From Luteimonas mephitis DSM 12574 (lineage in GTDB: Bacteria > Pseudomonadota > Gammaproteobacteria > Xanthomonadales > Xanthomonadaceae): DNA of 64,000 bases. Where the stretch lies: NCBI RefSeq assembly GCF_000422305.1, contig NZ_KE383816.1:110431-174430 (forward strand). The letters run 5' to 3'. A model generated the notes under the pieces. It was given only the letters and a program-made list of their open reading frames with translations, ran no database searches and was not told the DNA's origin. The position numbers and the translations under genes are program-made. Positions 28,911 to 37,946 of this stretch are shown piece by piece (position 1 is the stretch's first letter; each line of letters begins with the position of its first letter).

Positions 28911-30862
28911 CAGGCGCAGTCCGCGACGGCAGGATGTCCGATCTTCGCACTCCTGGCCTGGCGCCATGCCTCGACGAGTACGCCGAACCGGGCCGCCAGG
29001 TCGTCCACCGCCGTCTCGTCGTCGATCTCGCCGCCCAGCCAGCGCGCGGCGGCCTCGGCGAAGATGGTGCGTCCCACCGCGAACCCCTTCACCAGCGGCT
29101 GCGCGGCGGCCACCTGGAACGAGGCGACCAGGACTTCCTGCGGCGCCGACAGGCCCAGCAGCACCACCCCGCGGCAGTGCGCGTCGTTGGCGACGATGGT
29201 GCGTTCGATGTTGCGCCACGCCGCGGCGCTGTCGCTGGGTTCGAGTTTCCACCAGTCCGGGCGCATGCCCAGGTCGTAGAGCCGCTGGATCGCGCGCGCC
29301 GCGGTGTCGTCGTCCACGGCGCCGCTGTTGGAGGCGATGATTTCCACCAGCAGCTCGTGGCCGGTCTTGCGGGCGGCGTCCTGCAACCGCAGCAGTTGGC
29401 GCTCCTGGCGCGCGCGCAGGTCGTCCGGATCGTCGGGGTGATAGAACGCCAGGCACTTCACCACGTGGTTGCCCGGCCAGGTGGCCAGTTCGGTGGCCAC
29501 GTCGGCGCTGCTTTCGAAGTCCAGCGGGCGCGACCCCGGCATCTCGATCGGCCGGCCAATCCAGTACGGATAATCGGCCGCCGCCTCCAGCGCGCGCATG
29601 CCGTAACGGCCGTCGAGCAGCAGGCCGAAACCGGGTTGCCCATGCGCGACCCGGTCCACCGCGCGCAGCGCCAGCGCCTTGAACGCCGGGATGCGCGCCG
29701 GATCGGCGCCCACCTGCGCGCACAGCGCCTCGAACTGGCTGCGATGATCCATCGCCAGCACCATCAGGTCGTCCCAGCGCCCGACGCGGGTGGTGGCCCA
29801 GTGCAGCTGTTCGAGCGCGGCATCGTCGCGCAGCCGGAACGGACGCGCGTCCGATGCCAGGAACGCCTGCAGTTCCTCCCAGGTCGGCATCGCCGGCGAG
29901 CAGCCGTGGCGCGAGACGACGATCGCGCCGCAGGCGTTGGCGTACCGGCAGCACGCCTCGAGCGGTTCGTCGCGCAGCCAGCCGCGCAGGAAGCCGGCCA
30001 TGAACGCGTCGCCGGCGCCGAGCACGTTGAACACGTCCACCCGGAAGCCCTCCCCGACCAGGCCGTCGTCGAGGCGGTCGGGAATCGCGCCGGCAAAGGC
30101 GACGCAGCCGTGCGGGCCGCGCTTGAGCACCAGCAGCGCTGGCGTGCGTTCGCGGATCGCGCGCAGCGCGGCGAGCGTGTCGGTGCTGCCGCCGAGGATG
30201 TGCACCTCCTCCTCGGTCCCGACCACCAGGTCGCACAGCGGCAGCACCTGCTGCAGCCGCGCGGTGACGCCGTCGTGGGCGACGAAGCGGTTCTCGCCCA
30301 TGTCCTTGCGGGTCAGGCCCCACAGCACCGGGCGGTAGTCGATGTCGAAGACCACGCGCGCGCCGTTGCCGCGCGCGATCTGGCAGGCGCGCAGCGAGGC
30401 CTCGAAGACGTTGTCGCGCGACAGGTGGGTGCCGTTGATCAGCACCGCGCCCGCGTCGCGCAGCAGGCCCTCGTCCACGTCCGAGGCCTGCAGCGCCATG
30501 TCGGCGCAGTTCTCGCGATAGAACACCAGCGGGAAGGTGTCCGCGTCGCGGATGCCGAGGAACACCAGCGCGGTCAGCCGCTCGGGATCCTCCAGCACGC
30601 CGCGGGTCGAGACACCTTCGCGCGCGAGTTGCTCGGTGATGAAACGGCCGAAGTGGTCCGCGCCCACGCGGGTCAGCAGCGCCGACCGCAAGCCCAGGCG
30701 CGCGGCGCCCACGGCGGTGTTGGTGGGACTGCCGCCGATGTACTTGGCGAACGACCCCATGTCCTCGAGACGGCCGCCGACCTGCTCGCCGTAGAGGTCG
30801 ATGCAGGACCGGCCGATCGTGACCAGGTCGAGTTGCCGCTCCTTCGCTGCCATGCAGGCCAT
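28910..30862 (-). CDS. iolC: 5-dehydro-2-deoxygluconokinase fused to a DUF2090 aldolase-like domain
   Basis: Bifunctional-looking protein of 650 residues, first gene of the operon. Residues about 10-325 form a PfkB kinase (TIGRSCIDLYGEQVGG, YIGGSPTNTAVGAARLG, catalytic loop VFNVLGAGDAFMAGFLRG) phosphorylating 5-dehydro-2-deoxygluconate. Residues about 335-650 are a DUF2090 TIM-barrel domain (MVLAMDHRSQFEALC, LLLDGRYGMRALE) that probably performs the IolJ-type aldol cleavage to DHAP and malonic semialdehyde; no separate iolJ occurs in the window. Two start codons (30862 or 30853) are possible, and no strong Shine-Dalgarno is visible. Confidence 0.94.
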   Translation of the reverse strand: MACMAAKERQLDLVTIGRSCIDLYGEQVGGRLEDMGSFAKYIGGSPTNTAVGAARLGLRSALLTRVGADHFGRFITEQLAREGVSTRGVLEDPERLTALVFLGIRDADTFPLVFYRENCADMALQASDVDEGLLRDAGAVLINGTHLSRDNVFEASLRACQIARGNGARVVFDIDYRPVLWGLTRKDMGENRFVAHDGVTARLQQVLPLCDLVVGTEEEVHILGGSTDTLAALRAIRERTPALLVLKRGPHGCVAFAGAIPDRLDDGLVGEGFRVDVFNVLGAGDAFMAGFLRGWLRDEPLEACCRYANACGAIVVSRHGCSPAMPTWEELQAFLASDARPFRLRDDAALEQLHWATTRVGRWDDLMVLAMDHRSQFEALCAQVGADPARIPAFKALALRAVDRVAHGQPGFGLLLDGRYGMRALEAAADYPYWIGRPIEMPGSRPLDFESSADVATELATWPGNHVVKCLAFYHPDDPDDLRARQERQLLRLQDAARKTGHELLVEIIASNSGAVDDDTAARAIQRLYDLGMRPDWWKLEPSDSAAAWRNIERTIVANDAHCRGVVLLGLSAPQEVLVASFQVAAAQPLVKGFAVGRTIFAEAAARWLGGEIDDETAVDDLAARFGVLVEAWRQARSAKIGHPAVADCA

Positions 30863-30902
30863 GCCCCACTGTGCCGGGCGCCTATCGCCCCCGCTTTTGT
30901 AA

Positions 30903-30931
30903 CATATATTCTATTTTGAATTATGAAGCAA
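30903..30931 (-). promoter_or_regulatory. Predicted sigma70-type promoter of the iolC-phoD operon with ATTC-N6-GAAT operator
   Basis: On the minus strand TTGCTT (30926-30931) and TATATG (30903-30908) are separated by 17 bp. The inverted repeat ATTC-TATTTT-GAAT (30908-30921) lies in the spacer and overlaps the -10, an ideal position for repression. The ATTCTAT core is shared with two sites upstream of iolG1, so the adjacent RpiR regulator is the obvious candidate binder. Confidence 0.6.
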
Positions 30932-30939
30932 CGTACGTT

Positions 30940-31830
30940 TCATTTCTTCGTGCGCCGCCCGCCAGCGCCGCCGCTGCGCCGTCCGCGCGCCGGGGGCACG
31001 GCCGCGAACACGTAGGAAATGACCAGCACCTGCGCCAGGCACATCGAGGCCGAGAGCGAGCGGAACTTGCGGATCTCCGCCTCGCGCACCTGCAGCACCA
31101 GGGTCGATGGCTTGGCCACCGGACTGACCATGCTGTCGCTGATCGACAGCACCTTGCAGCCGCGGATGGCGGCCGCGTCGATCAGGTGCACGGCCTCCTC
31201 GGCGTAGGGGTGGTAGCTGACCGCCACCAGCAGGTCGCGCGGGCCGATGGCATGGACCTGTTGCAGCGCCATGCCGCCGACGCTGTCGATGAAGACGGTC
31301 TTCTTGTCGGCCTGGTGCAGCGAGTAGGCGAGGTAGGCGGCCACCGGGAACGAGCGCCGGAACCCGGCGACGTACACCGTTTCGGCCTGCGAGATGAGCT
31401 TCACCGCGCGCGCGAGATGGTCGCGGTCCACCGCCCGGCCCAGGTTCTGCAGCGCCAGCACGTTGCCTTCGACGAACTCCGCCAGCACCTGCCCCGGATC
31501 GCCCACGGCCTTGCGGTCCACGGTCTGGGTGAACTCGCGCACGCGCTCACCGTAGCCCTGCGTGGTGCTGCCCAGCAGGCCGTCGACGAACAGGCGCTGC
31601 ATCTGGCTCGCGCCGTCGAAACCGAAGTGCTTGGCGAAGCGCACGATCGCCGACGGCTGCACGCCGGTGCGCTCGGCCAGCACCGCAACGGTTTCCAGGG
31701 CCACGGCGCTGGGCTCGTCGAGCACGTAGCGCGCGATCTGCTTGAGCCGCTTGCTCAGCGTCTCGTACTCGTCGAGGATCGCTGCGCGAAGTTCGTCCGC
31801 ATCCGCAGGTGCCTGGGTCCGTTCGGTCAT
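30940..31830 (-). CDS. RpiR-family transcriptional regulator (putative IolR)
   Basis: Regulator of 296 residues. ATG at 31830 follows AAGGAG by seven bases. The N-terminal RpiR helix-turn-helix (about 15-85: LKQIARYVLDEP ... TGVQPSAIVRFAKHFGFDG) is followed by a SIS sugar-phosphate-binding domain (about 130-270: VYVAGFRRSFPVAAYLAYSL, VSYHPYAEEAVHLID, SISDSMVSPVAKPSTLVL). RpiR proteins often repress iol operons and respond to inositol intermediates. It sits between iolC and the divergent iolG genes; 77 bp separate its stop from the iolC start. The C terminus is unusually basic and Gly-rich. Confidence 0.92.
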   Translation of the reverse strand: MTERTQAPADADELRAAILDEYETLSKRLKQIARYVLDEPSAVALETVAVLAERTGVQPSAIVRFAKHFGFDGASQMQRLFVDGLLGSTTQGYGERVREFTQTVDRKAVGDPGQVLAEFVEGNVLALQNLGRAVDRDHLARAVKLISQAETVYVAGFRRSFPVAAYLAYSLHQADKKTVFIDSVGGMALQQVHAIGPRDLLVAVSYHPYAEEAVHLIDAAAIRGCKVLSISDSMVSPVAKPSTLVLQVREAEIRKFRSLSASMCLAQVLVISYVFAAVPPARGRRSGGAGGRRTKK

Positions 31831-31911
31831 TCGGCCACTCCTTCGGGTTGCGTGGTTCGGGGGATGGGACGGGTGCACATGTTCGCCCACGGCGATGTAC
31901 GCCGGCGTCGA

Positions 31912-31947
31912 ATTCTATTGCATTCGCAAACAGAACAAATATTCTAT
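31912..31947 (+). promoter_or_regulatory. Predicted iolG1 promoter with two ATTCTAT boxes
   Basis: TTGCAT (31918-31923) and TATTCT (31940-31945) are 16 bp apart. ATTCTAT occurs at 31912-31918, touching the -35, and at 31941-31947, overlapping the -10. The same 7-mer lies in the iolC promoter. This AT-rich patch stands out from the roughly 70% GC surroundings and lies 30 bp before the iolG1 start. Confidence 0.55.
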
Positions 31948-31974
31948 CTGCATTCCGGTGCGGGTGGGGTCCAG

Positions 31975-32961
31975 ATGCAGCGTATCGATGTCGCACTGGT
32001 GGGGGCCGGCCGCATGGGCCAGGTCCACGGCCCGAACGCGGCCCGGCATCCCGGGCTGCGCCTGAAGTACGTCGTCGATGCCCGCCCCGGCGTGGCCGAG
32101 GCGATGGCGGGCCGGTGGCAGGCGGGGGTCGCGGGGCTGGAACAGGCGCTGGCCGACCCGTCCGTGGGCGGCGTGCTGGTGTGCAGCACCACCGACCTGC
32201 ACCTGGCGCACGCCAGCGCGGCCGTGGCCGCCGGCAAGGCGGTGTTCTGCGAGAAGCCCATCGACCTGGACGTGGCCAAGGCGCGCCAGGCGCAGCCGCT
32301 GTTCCGCGACGCGCGCTTCCTGCTCGGCTTCAACCGCCGCTTCGATCCGCACTTCCTCGCGCTCAAGCGCCGGCTGGACGCGGGCGAAGTCGGCCGACTG
32401 GAAGCCCTGCACATCGTCAACCACGACCCGGCCGCGCCGCCGCCCGGCTTCATCCCCACCAGCGGGGGGCTGTTCAAGGACTTCACCATCCACGACCTGG
32501 ACCTGGCCCGCTGGCTGCTGGGCGAGGAGCCGTGCGAGGTGTTCGCCTCGGCCAGCTGCCTGGTGGATCCGGAGATCGGCCGGCTGGGCGACGTCGATAC
32601 CGCGCGCGTGCTGCTGCGCACGCCGTCCGGCCGCCTGTGCGTGATCTCCAACACCCGTCGCAGCGGCTGCGGCTACGACCAGCGCATCGAGGCGTTCTGC
32701 TCGGGCGGGCGGCTCGCCGCGGACAACGTCCACACCAGCACGCTGGTGGCGACGACCGCGCAAGGCGCCCTCGCCGCGCCGATCCACCCCGGCTTCCCCG
32801 AGCGCTACCGCGACGCCTACCGCGCGCAGATCGAGCACTTCGCCGACGTCGTGCACGGCCGCGCGGCGCCGGCGATCGGCTACGACGACGGCATCGCCGC
32901 CCTCGCGCTGGCCGAAGCCTGCGGACAATCCGCGCGCGCCGCCGCGCCGGTCCACTCATGA
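31975..32961 (+). CDS. iolG: Inositol 2-dehydrogenase-like oxidoreductase, copy 1
   Basis: GFO/IDH/MocA-family NAD(P)-dependent dehydrogenase, 328 residues. The dinucleotide fold begins VALVGAGRMGQVH; the catalytic lysine lies in AVFCEKPIDLD, and the substrate-binding Asp/His in LFKDFTIHDLDLARWLLG. These match myo-inositol 2-dehydrogenase, which oxidises inositol to 2-keto-myo-inositol, the first catabolic step. It is followed directly by a close paralogue and is divergent from the RpiR gene. A role on scyllo- or D-chiro-inositol is an alternative. Confidence 0.92.
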   Translation: MQRIDVALVGAGRMGQVHGPNAARHPGLRLKYVVDARPGVAEAMAGRWQAGVAGLEQALADPSVGGVLVCSTTDLHLAHASAAVAAGKAVFCEKPIDLDVAKARQAQPLFRDARFLLGFNRRFDPHFLALKRRLDAGEVGRLEALHIVNHDPAAPPPGFIPTSGGLFKDFTIHDLDLARWLLGEEPCEVFASASCLVDPEIGRLGDVDTARVLLRTPSGRLCVISNTRRSGCGYDQRIEAFCSGGRLAADNVHTSTLVATTAQGALAAPIHPGFPERYRDAYRAQIEHFADVVHGRAAPAIGYDDGIAALALAEACGQSARAAAPVHS

Positions 32962-32972
32962 AGGAATCGAAC

Positions 32973-33953
32973 ATGCACAAGGTCGCATTGATCGGCGCCG
33001 GCCGCATCGGCCGCATCCACGCGCGCAACATCGCGCGCCATCCGCGGCTGGCACTGGCCGCCGTGGTCGACCCGGTCGAGGAGGCAGCGCGCGCGCTGGC
33101 CGCCGAGTGGCAAAGCCGGGTCGCCACGCTCGACGAGGTCCTGGCCGATCCGGACGTGGCCGGCGTGGTCATCGCCAGTTCCACCGATACGCACCTGGAC
33201 TACAGCGTGCGCGCCGCGGCCGCCGGCAAGGCGGTGTTCTGCGAGAAGCCCATCGACCAGGACCTGGCCCGCGCCCGCACCGCGGCCGATGCACTGTCCG
33301 GCGCGCGCCTGCTGCTGGCCTTCAACCGCCGCTTCGATCCCAACTTCCAGGCGCTCAAGGCGCGGCTGGACGGCGGCGAGGTCGGCACCCTGGAAAGCCT
33401 GCAGATCACCTCCAACGACCCGGGCCCGCCGCCGCCGGCCTACGTCGCGGTGTCCGGCGGCCTGTTCAAGGACATGGCGATCCACGACTTCGACATGGCG
33501 CGCTGGCTGCTGGGCGAAGAGCCGGTGGCGGTGTTTGCCGTCGGCAGCTGCCTGGTGGACCCGGAAATCGGCAGGCTCGGCGACGTCGATACCGCGCGCA
33601 CCCTGCTGCGCACGGCATCGGGCCGCCTGTGCGTGATCTCCAACAGCCGCCGCTCCGGCTTCGGCTACGACCAGCGCATCGAGGCCTACGCCTCGGCCGG
33701 CATGCTGCGCGCCGACAATGTCACCGAGACCACGGTGCAGGCCTGGACCGAGGCCGGCGCCGCGGCGGACCGCTTCCAGAATTTCTTCCTCGACCGCTAT
33801 GCCGAGGCCTACCGGCGCGAGATGGATCACTTCGCCGACATGCTCGACGGCAGCTGCAGCGCATCGGTGGGCTACGCCGACGGCGTCGCCGCGCTGGCGC
33901 TGGCGGAGGCTGCGGCGCAGTCGCTGCGCAGCGGCCAGGTGGTCGCCCCCTGA
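32973..33953 (+). CDS. iolG: Inositol 2-dehydrogenase-like oxidoreductase, copy 2
   Basis: Second GFO/IDH/MocA dehydrogenase, 326 residues, immediately after copy 1. The ATG at 32973 has AAGGA seven bases upstream; an alternative ATG at 32958 overlaps the previous stop. Motifs VALIGAGRIGRIHARNIARH, AVFCEKPIDQDL and LFKDMAIHDFDMARWLLG are intact, and CLVDPEIGRLGDVDTAR is identical to copy 1. It looks nearer to the canonical IolG sequence than copy 1. Tandem duplication with different isomer specificity is likely. It is convergent with the phosphatase gene, 7 bp apart. Confidence 0.93.
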   Translation: MHKVALIGAGRIGRIHARNIARHPRLALAAVVDPVEEAARALAAEWQSRVATLDEVLADPDVAGVVIASSTDTHLDYSVRAAAAGKAVFCEKPIDQDLARARTAADALSGARLLLAFNRRFDPNFQALKARLDGGEVGTLESLQITSNDPGPPPPAYVAVSGGLFKDMAIHDFDMARWLLGEEPVAVFAVGSCLVDPEIGRLGDVDTARTLLRTASGRLCVISNSRRSGFGYDQRIEAYASAGMLRADNVTETTVQAWTEAGAAADRFQNFFLDRYAEAYRREMDHFADMLDGSCSASVGYADGVAALALAEAAAQSLRSGQVVAP

Positions 33954-33960
33954 CGCGGGC

Positions 33961-35247
33961 TCAGCGCGCGGCCGCGGCCACGGGCGCGACCAGCTTGCCG
34001 CGCACCAGCGCGGCGAAGTCGTCCAGGCGGCAGGGCTGCGCGCAGCCGGGGATCGGCAGGGACACGTAGGCGGGCGCGTTGGCGTCCGACAGCGGCTGCA
34101 GTTCGCGCACCTGGTCCATGGTCTGCGAGCGGTAGAAGGCGCGCACGAAGCGTTCACCGCGCGCATCCGACAGCACCTCGAAGCCGAGCGCGCCACCCGG
34201 CGGCGGATCGTCGCGCGGGTAGCCGGGCACGGTCCAGTGCAGGTCGAGCAGGCCGCCGAGGTCGGCGATGTTGGTGTCGTGCCCCACCAGCACCGTCAGC
34301 GGCGGGCCGTCTTCGACGGCCGCAAGCATGCGCGCGGCCAGCGGCGAGGCGGCGCGCGCGGCGACGTACGGCGCGCGGCCTTCGTAGCGGAACTTGATCG
34401 AATGGAACTCGAGCAGCGCCTCGATGCCGTCGCGGTCCAGGCGGCCCCAGGCCACGTCCTGCATCGGCATGCCTTCCAGGTACTGGAGCAGGAAGGTCTG
34501 GCTGATCGTCGATGCCAGCCCGAAGGGGTCGCCGACGTCGGGACGATCGTCCTCGTGGCGCACGATCCCGGTCGGCATCTGCGAGAGGTCGCACCCGGCC
34601 GGTACGCCCCACGCTTCGCACAGCGGCGGTGCGCAGCAGCCCAGCGCCTGGTTGAGCTGCGCGAACAGCGCCGCGCGCGCCTGCACCTCGGCATCCATCC
34701 CGCCTGGCGGGGCGAGCGCGGCCACCGCGCGCACGGCCTGGTCGGGCTCCACGCGCGTGTAGCCGGTTTCCAGCGGATGGAACTCGAAATCCTCGTCGGC
34801 ACCGGCCGGGAAGGCGACCGCGATGCCGCAGCCCGGCGCGAGCCCTTCGAGCAGCGCACGCGCGGTGTCCTGGGTGCGCGACTTGGCGCTGGCCGCCACC
34901 GCCACGGTGTCCTGCGACGGGCAGCCGTCGGTCGGGATCAGGCCACGCGCCGCCCAATGCGTGCGATCCCAGGCGCCGACCAGGCGCACCGCGTCGTAGC
35001 CGTGCTGCGTCAGCTCGCCGAATCCTGTCGACCAGGTCGGCCATTCCCGGTCTGCCATGCCTTCGGGCGCGACTTGCGGTTTGGTCGGCGGGCGGACGCC
35101 GTGGCGCATCAGCATCACCACGCGTTCGAGCACCGGCGCGGACTGCGCGTCGGGGGCCGGCCGCTCCGGGCTGCCCGCGCAGGCGGCCAGCAGGCCGCAA
35201 AGCGCGAGCAGGCCGGCGCCCAGGGCGCAGCGGATCGGAGGGGGCAT
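33961..35247 (-). CDS. Histidine acid phosphatase lipoprotein (AppA-like phytase)
   Basis: Branch-2 histidine phosphatase of 428 residues. The ATG at 35247 (AGGAG eight bases upstream) gives a lipoprotein signal ending LCGLLAAC, so it is membrane-anchored on the periplasmic side or at the surface. The catalytic motif is RHGVRPPTK and the proton donor motif is GHDTNIADLGGLLDLHW; with WPTWSTGFGELTQHGYD and GLIPTDGCPSQDTV it closely parallels the AppA/Agp group (6-phytase and glucose-1-phosphatase). Beside a TonB receptor, a beta-propeller phytase and iol genes, phytase activity is the best guess. It lies 46 bp after the receptor gene. Confidence 0.9.
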   Translation of the reverse strand: MPPPIRCALGAGLLALCGLLAACAGSPERPAPDAQSAPVLERVVMLMRHGVRPPTKPQVAPEGMADREWPTWSTGFGELTQHGYDAVRLVGAWDRTHWAARGLIPTDGCPSQDTVAVAASAKSRTQDTARALLEGLAPGCGIAVAFPAGADEDFEFHPLETGYTRVEPDQAVRAVAALAPPGGMDAEVQARAALFAQLNQALGCCAPPLCEAWGVPAGCDLSQMPTGIVRHEDDRPDVGDPFGLASTISQTFLLQYLEGMPMQDVAWGRLDRDGIEALLEFHSIKFRYEGRAPYVAARAASPLAARMLAAVEDGPPLTVLVGHDTNIADLGGLLDLHWTVPGYPRDDPPPGGALGFEVLSDARGERFVRAFYRSQTMDQVRELQPLSDANAPAYVSLPIPGCAQPCRLDDFAALVRGKLVAPVAAAAR

Positions 35248-35293
35248 GGCGTTGCGCTCCTGCATCGGGATCACCATCGTGTCGACGCCGGGG

Positions 35294-37876
35294 TCAGAAC
35301 CTGAGCTGGATGCCCATGCGCGCGGTCCAGCCGTAGATCTCCTTCTCGGCCATGCGGTTGCGGTAGCCCATGTAGTTGAGCAGGGCCGCGTCGTTGAGGT
35401 TGCTGCCTTCCAGGAACACGGTCACGAGTGGATTGAAGGCATAGCTCACGCGCGCGTCCCACTGCTTGAGCGCGTCGACGTAGATGTCCCCCTCGCGCTC
35501 CTCCTCGTTGACCTCCAGCAGCATCGCCGACCGGTAGGTGTAGGCGATGCGCGCGGCGAACCCGTATTTCTCGTAGCTGATCTGTGCCGAGGCGACGCGA
35601 TCGGACTGGTTGAGCAGCGGCACCTTGTCCGAACGCCCGGGCAGGCCCTCGGCCTCGGAATCGACCCAGGTCATGTTGGCGCCGACGCTGAACCCGTCCA
35701 GCGGCGACGGCAGGAAGCTCAGCTCGTACTGCGCGTTGAGTTCCAGGCCCTTCACCGTGGCCTTGTCGGCGTTGGTCCAGGTGCCGACCTCCGCGTTGGT
35801 CAACGGCAGGCCGCCGAACACGCCGTCCTGGCCGTCGCGGGTGACCTCGTAGATCGGATTCTTGATCGTCTTGTGGAACACCGCCGCCGACAGCAGGCCG
35901 CGATTGCCCACGTAGTACTCGACCGACAGGTCCAGGTTGGTCGACATCAGCGGCTCGAGGTCCGGGTTGCCCATCGTCACCTCGGGCTCGGCGTCGCCGG
36001 CGTTCTCGATCTGCACGAACGGCGCCAGCGACTCGTAGTTGGGCCGGCCGATCGCGCGCGTGGCGGCGGCGCGGAACACCAGGTTCTCGCCGGCGTCGTA
36101 GCGGAAGTTCACGCCGGGGAACCAGTCGGTGTAGCTGCGCGAACCGAACGTGTTGAAGCCCTGGTCGAGGGAGGCTTCCTCGACGTCGAAGGCGTTGGCG
36201 GCGTAGTCGCCCTGGGTGTGCTCGACGCGCACGCCGGGGATCACGGTCAGGTCGCCGAAGCGCAGGCGGCTCATGATGTAGCCGGCGGTGATCTTCTCGG
36301 TGATGCGGTAGTCGGCGGCCAGCGTGGCCGAGAGGGTGCCCTCCTCGTCTTCCTCGAACTCGCCGCCGTGCGCGTCGAAGTAGGCTTTCGCCGCCGGATT
36401 GGAGATCGTCGGACCGATGAAGTAGCGGCCGCCGAACATCGAGCCCATGGGCTTGCCGAGCACGTCGGCCAGCGTCATCGGGCCGTCGTCGTACTCGTAG
36501 GCGCGGCCGTTCTCGTCGTTGGTCTTCTTGCGGTGCAGGTATTTCACGCCGAACTGCAGGTCGGAGCCGTCGCCGATCGACAGCGGCATCAGGTAGTCCA
36601 GCCGCGCCTGGTACAGGTCCTCGACCGCGTGGCGCGATTCGGGCTCCCAGAAATCGGGTTCGAACAGCGACGGATCGTACGCGTCGGGGCCGTCCGGGGT
36701 GACGGTGTAGGTATCGCTGCCCAGCAGGTAGCTGCCGGTGATGTCGCCCTGCACGAAGCCCCACTCGTCGCGGTGCGGATCGCGCTTGTCGGCGCGTGAC
36801 CAGGTGACCTCGGCGCTGAGCTTGCGGTCGCCCTCGAACTCGAACTCGCCGCCGGCCGATGCGGTCAGCGTACTGGTGTTCTCCGACCGCGTGCGCAGTG
36901 CACGCAGCGCCTCGGCGTCGCTGAAGGTGCCGCTGCGCGCGTCGGTGGGCGAGATCCCGTCCTCGTCGAACTCGATCGCGAAGCGGTCGCGCGTCTCGGA
37001 GTCCTCGTACTTGGAGTACAGCAGGCGCAGGAACAGGCTGGTGTCGTCGTTGGGGCGCCAGTCGAAGTTGGCCACCGCGCCGGTGCGCTGGCGATGGGTG
37101 TTGTACTGGCGCATGTCCAGCCCCTCGGGCACGAACTGGCCGTCGACCTCGATCCAGTCGCCCGCGTTCTGGATGTTCTGGCTGCCGATCTTGCGGTCCG
37201 AGTGGTTGAGCGCGAACACCGCGCCGAACTGCTTGTCGGGGCCGAAGCGCCCGCCGAACGAGCCGTCGAACTCGTAGGGATGCTCGCCGTTGATGTCGTT
37301 GTAGCCGTAGGCCGCGCTGGCGGTGCCGAACGTGCCCTGGCGGTCGAACGCGCTGAGTGTTTCGATGTTGACCATGCCGGCGATGGAGTTGGCGTCCATG
37401 TCCGGCGTCAGCGTCTTGGACACGACCACCGCGCCGATCAGGCCCGAGGGAATATCGTCCAGCTTGACCTGGCGGCCGTCCGGTTCCGGCGCCGGCGAGG
37501 TCTGGCCATTGAGGGTGACGTTGAGCAGGTCCGGCGAGATGCCGCGCACCGTGAGGTAGCGCCCCTCGCCCTGGTCGTTGACGGTGGAAATGCCGGGCAG
37601 CCGGCGGACCGCCTCGGCCACGTTCTGGTCGGGCAGCCGGCCGACGTCGTCGGAGCGGATCGCGTCCACCTGCCCGTCCGCGTAGCGCTTGTCGTCGATG
37701 GCCGCGCGGTCGGCCGCGCGGCGTCCGGTGACCTGGATCCGGTCCAGCTCGGTGACTTGCGGTGCCTGCCCCGCCGGCGGTGGATCCGCACTGTCCTGGG
37801 CCAGCAGCTGCCCGGGCATGAGTGCGAGGTTGCTCAGAATGATTGCCGTCAATGCATTGCGATGGATCTGTCGCAC
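35294..37876 (-). CDS. TonB-dependent receptor (TonB-Xanth-Caul type), putative inositol-phosphate receptor
   Basis: Outer-membrane active transporter, 860 residues. The GTG at 37876 has GGGAGGGA seven bases upstream and gives a signal peptide MRQIHRNALTAIILSNLALM ending LLAQ. The plug contains ITVTGRR-like IQVTGRRAADRA, NVAEAVRRLPGISTVNDQGE, VRGISPDLLNVTLNGQ and NSIAGMVNIET, all typical of the Xanthomonas/Caulobacter carbohydrate-uptake subfamily. The barrel ends in MGIQLRF with the required C-terminal Phe. Divergent from the beta-propeller phytase and followed by the AppA-like gene, it likely imports phytate or partly dephosphorylated inositol phosphates. Confidence 0.93.
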   Translation of the reverse strand: MRQIHRNALTAIILSNLALMPGQLLAQDSADPPPAGQAPQVTELDRIQVTGRRAADRAAIDDKRYADGQVDAIRSDDVGRLPDQNVAEAVRRLPGISTVNDQGEGRYLTVRGISPDLLNVTLNGQTSPAPEPDGRQVKLDDIPSGLIGAVVVSKTLTPDMDANSIAGMVNIETLSAFDRQGTFGTASAAYGYNDINGEHPYEFDGSFGGRFGPDKQFGAVFALNHSDRKIGSQNIQNAGDWIEVDGQFVPEGLDMRQYNTHRQRTGAVANFDWRPNDDTSLFLRLLYSKYEDSETRDRFAIEFDEDGISPTDARSGTFSDAEALRALRTRSENTSTLTASAGGEFEFEGDRKLSAEVTWSRADKRDPHRDEWGFVQGDITGSYLLGSDTYTVTPDGPDAYDPSLFEPDFWEPESRHAVEDLYQARLDYLMPLSIGDGSDLQFGVKYLHRKKTNDENGRAYEYDDGPMTLADVLGKPMGSMFGGRYFIGPTISNPAAKAYFDAHGGEFEEDEEGTLSATLAADYRITEKITAGYIMSRLRFGDLTVIPGVRVEHTQGDYAANAFDVEEASLDQGFNTFGSRSYTDWFPGVNFRYDAGENLVFRAAATRAIGRPNYESLAPFVQIENAGDAEPEVTMGNPDLEPLMSTNLDLSVEYYVGNRGLLSAAVFHKTIKNPIYEVTRDGQDGVFGGLPLTNAEVGTWTNADKATVKGLELNAQYELSFLPSPLDGFSVGANMTWVDSEAEGLPGRSDKVPLLNQSDRVASAQISYEKYGFAARIAYTYRSAMLLEVNEEEREGDIYVDALKQWDARVSYAFNPLVTVFLEGSNLNDAALLNYMGYRNRMAEKEIYGWTARMGIQLRF

Positions 37877-37946
37877 GGTGCAGTCCCTCCCGAGGACAGC
37901 CGCCACCGGCCAGGCAAGGGCGCCCGGATCGGGTGGCCGTGCCCGG

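Noticed and set aside
27048..30869. Giant frame of 1273 codons that would fuse iolC and iolD
   Set aside because: The N-terminal half is off-frame with respect to iolC. The genuine iolC frame ends at 28910, where iolD begins with its own ATG.
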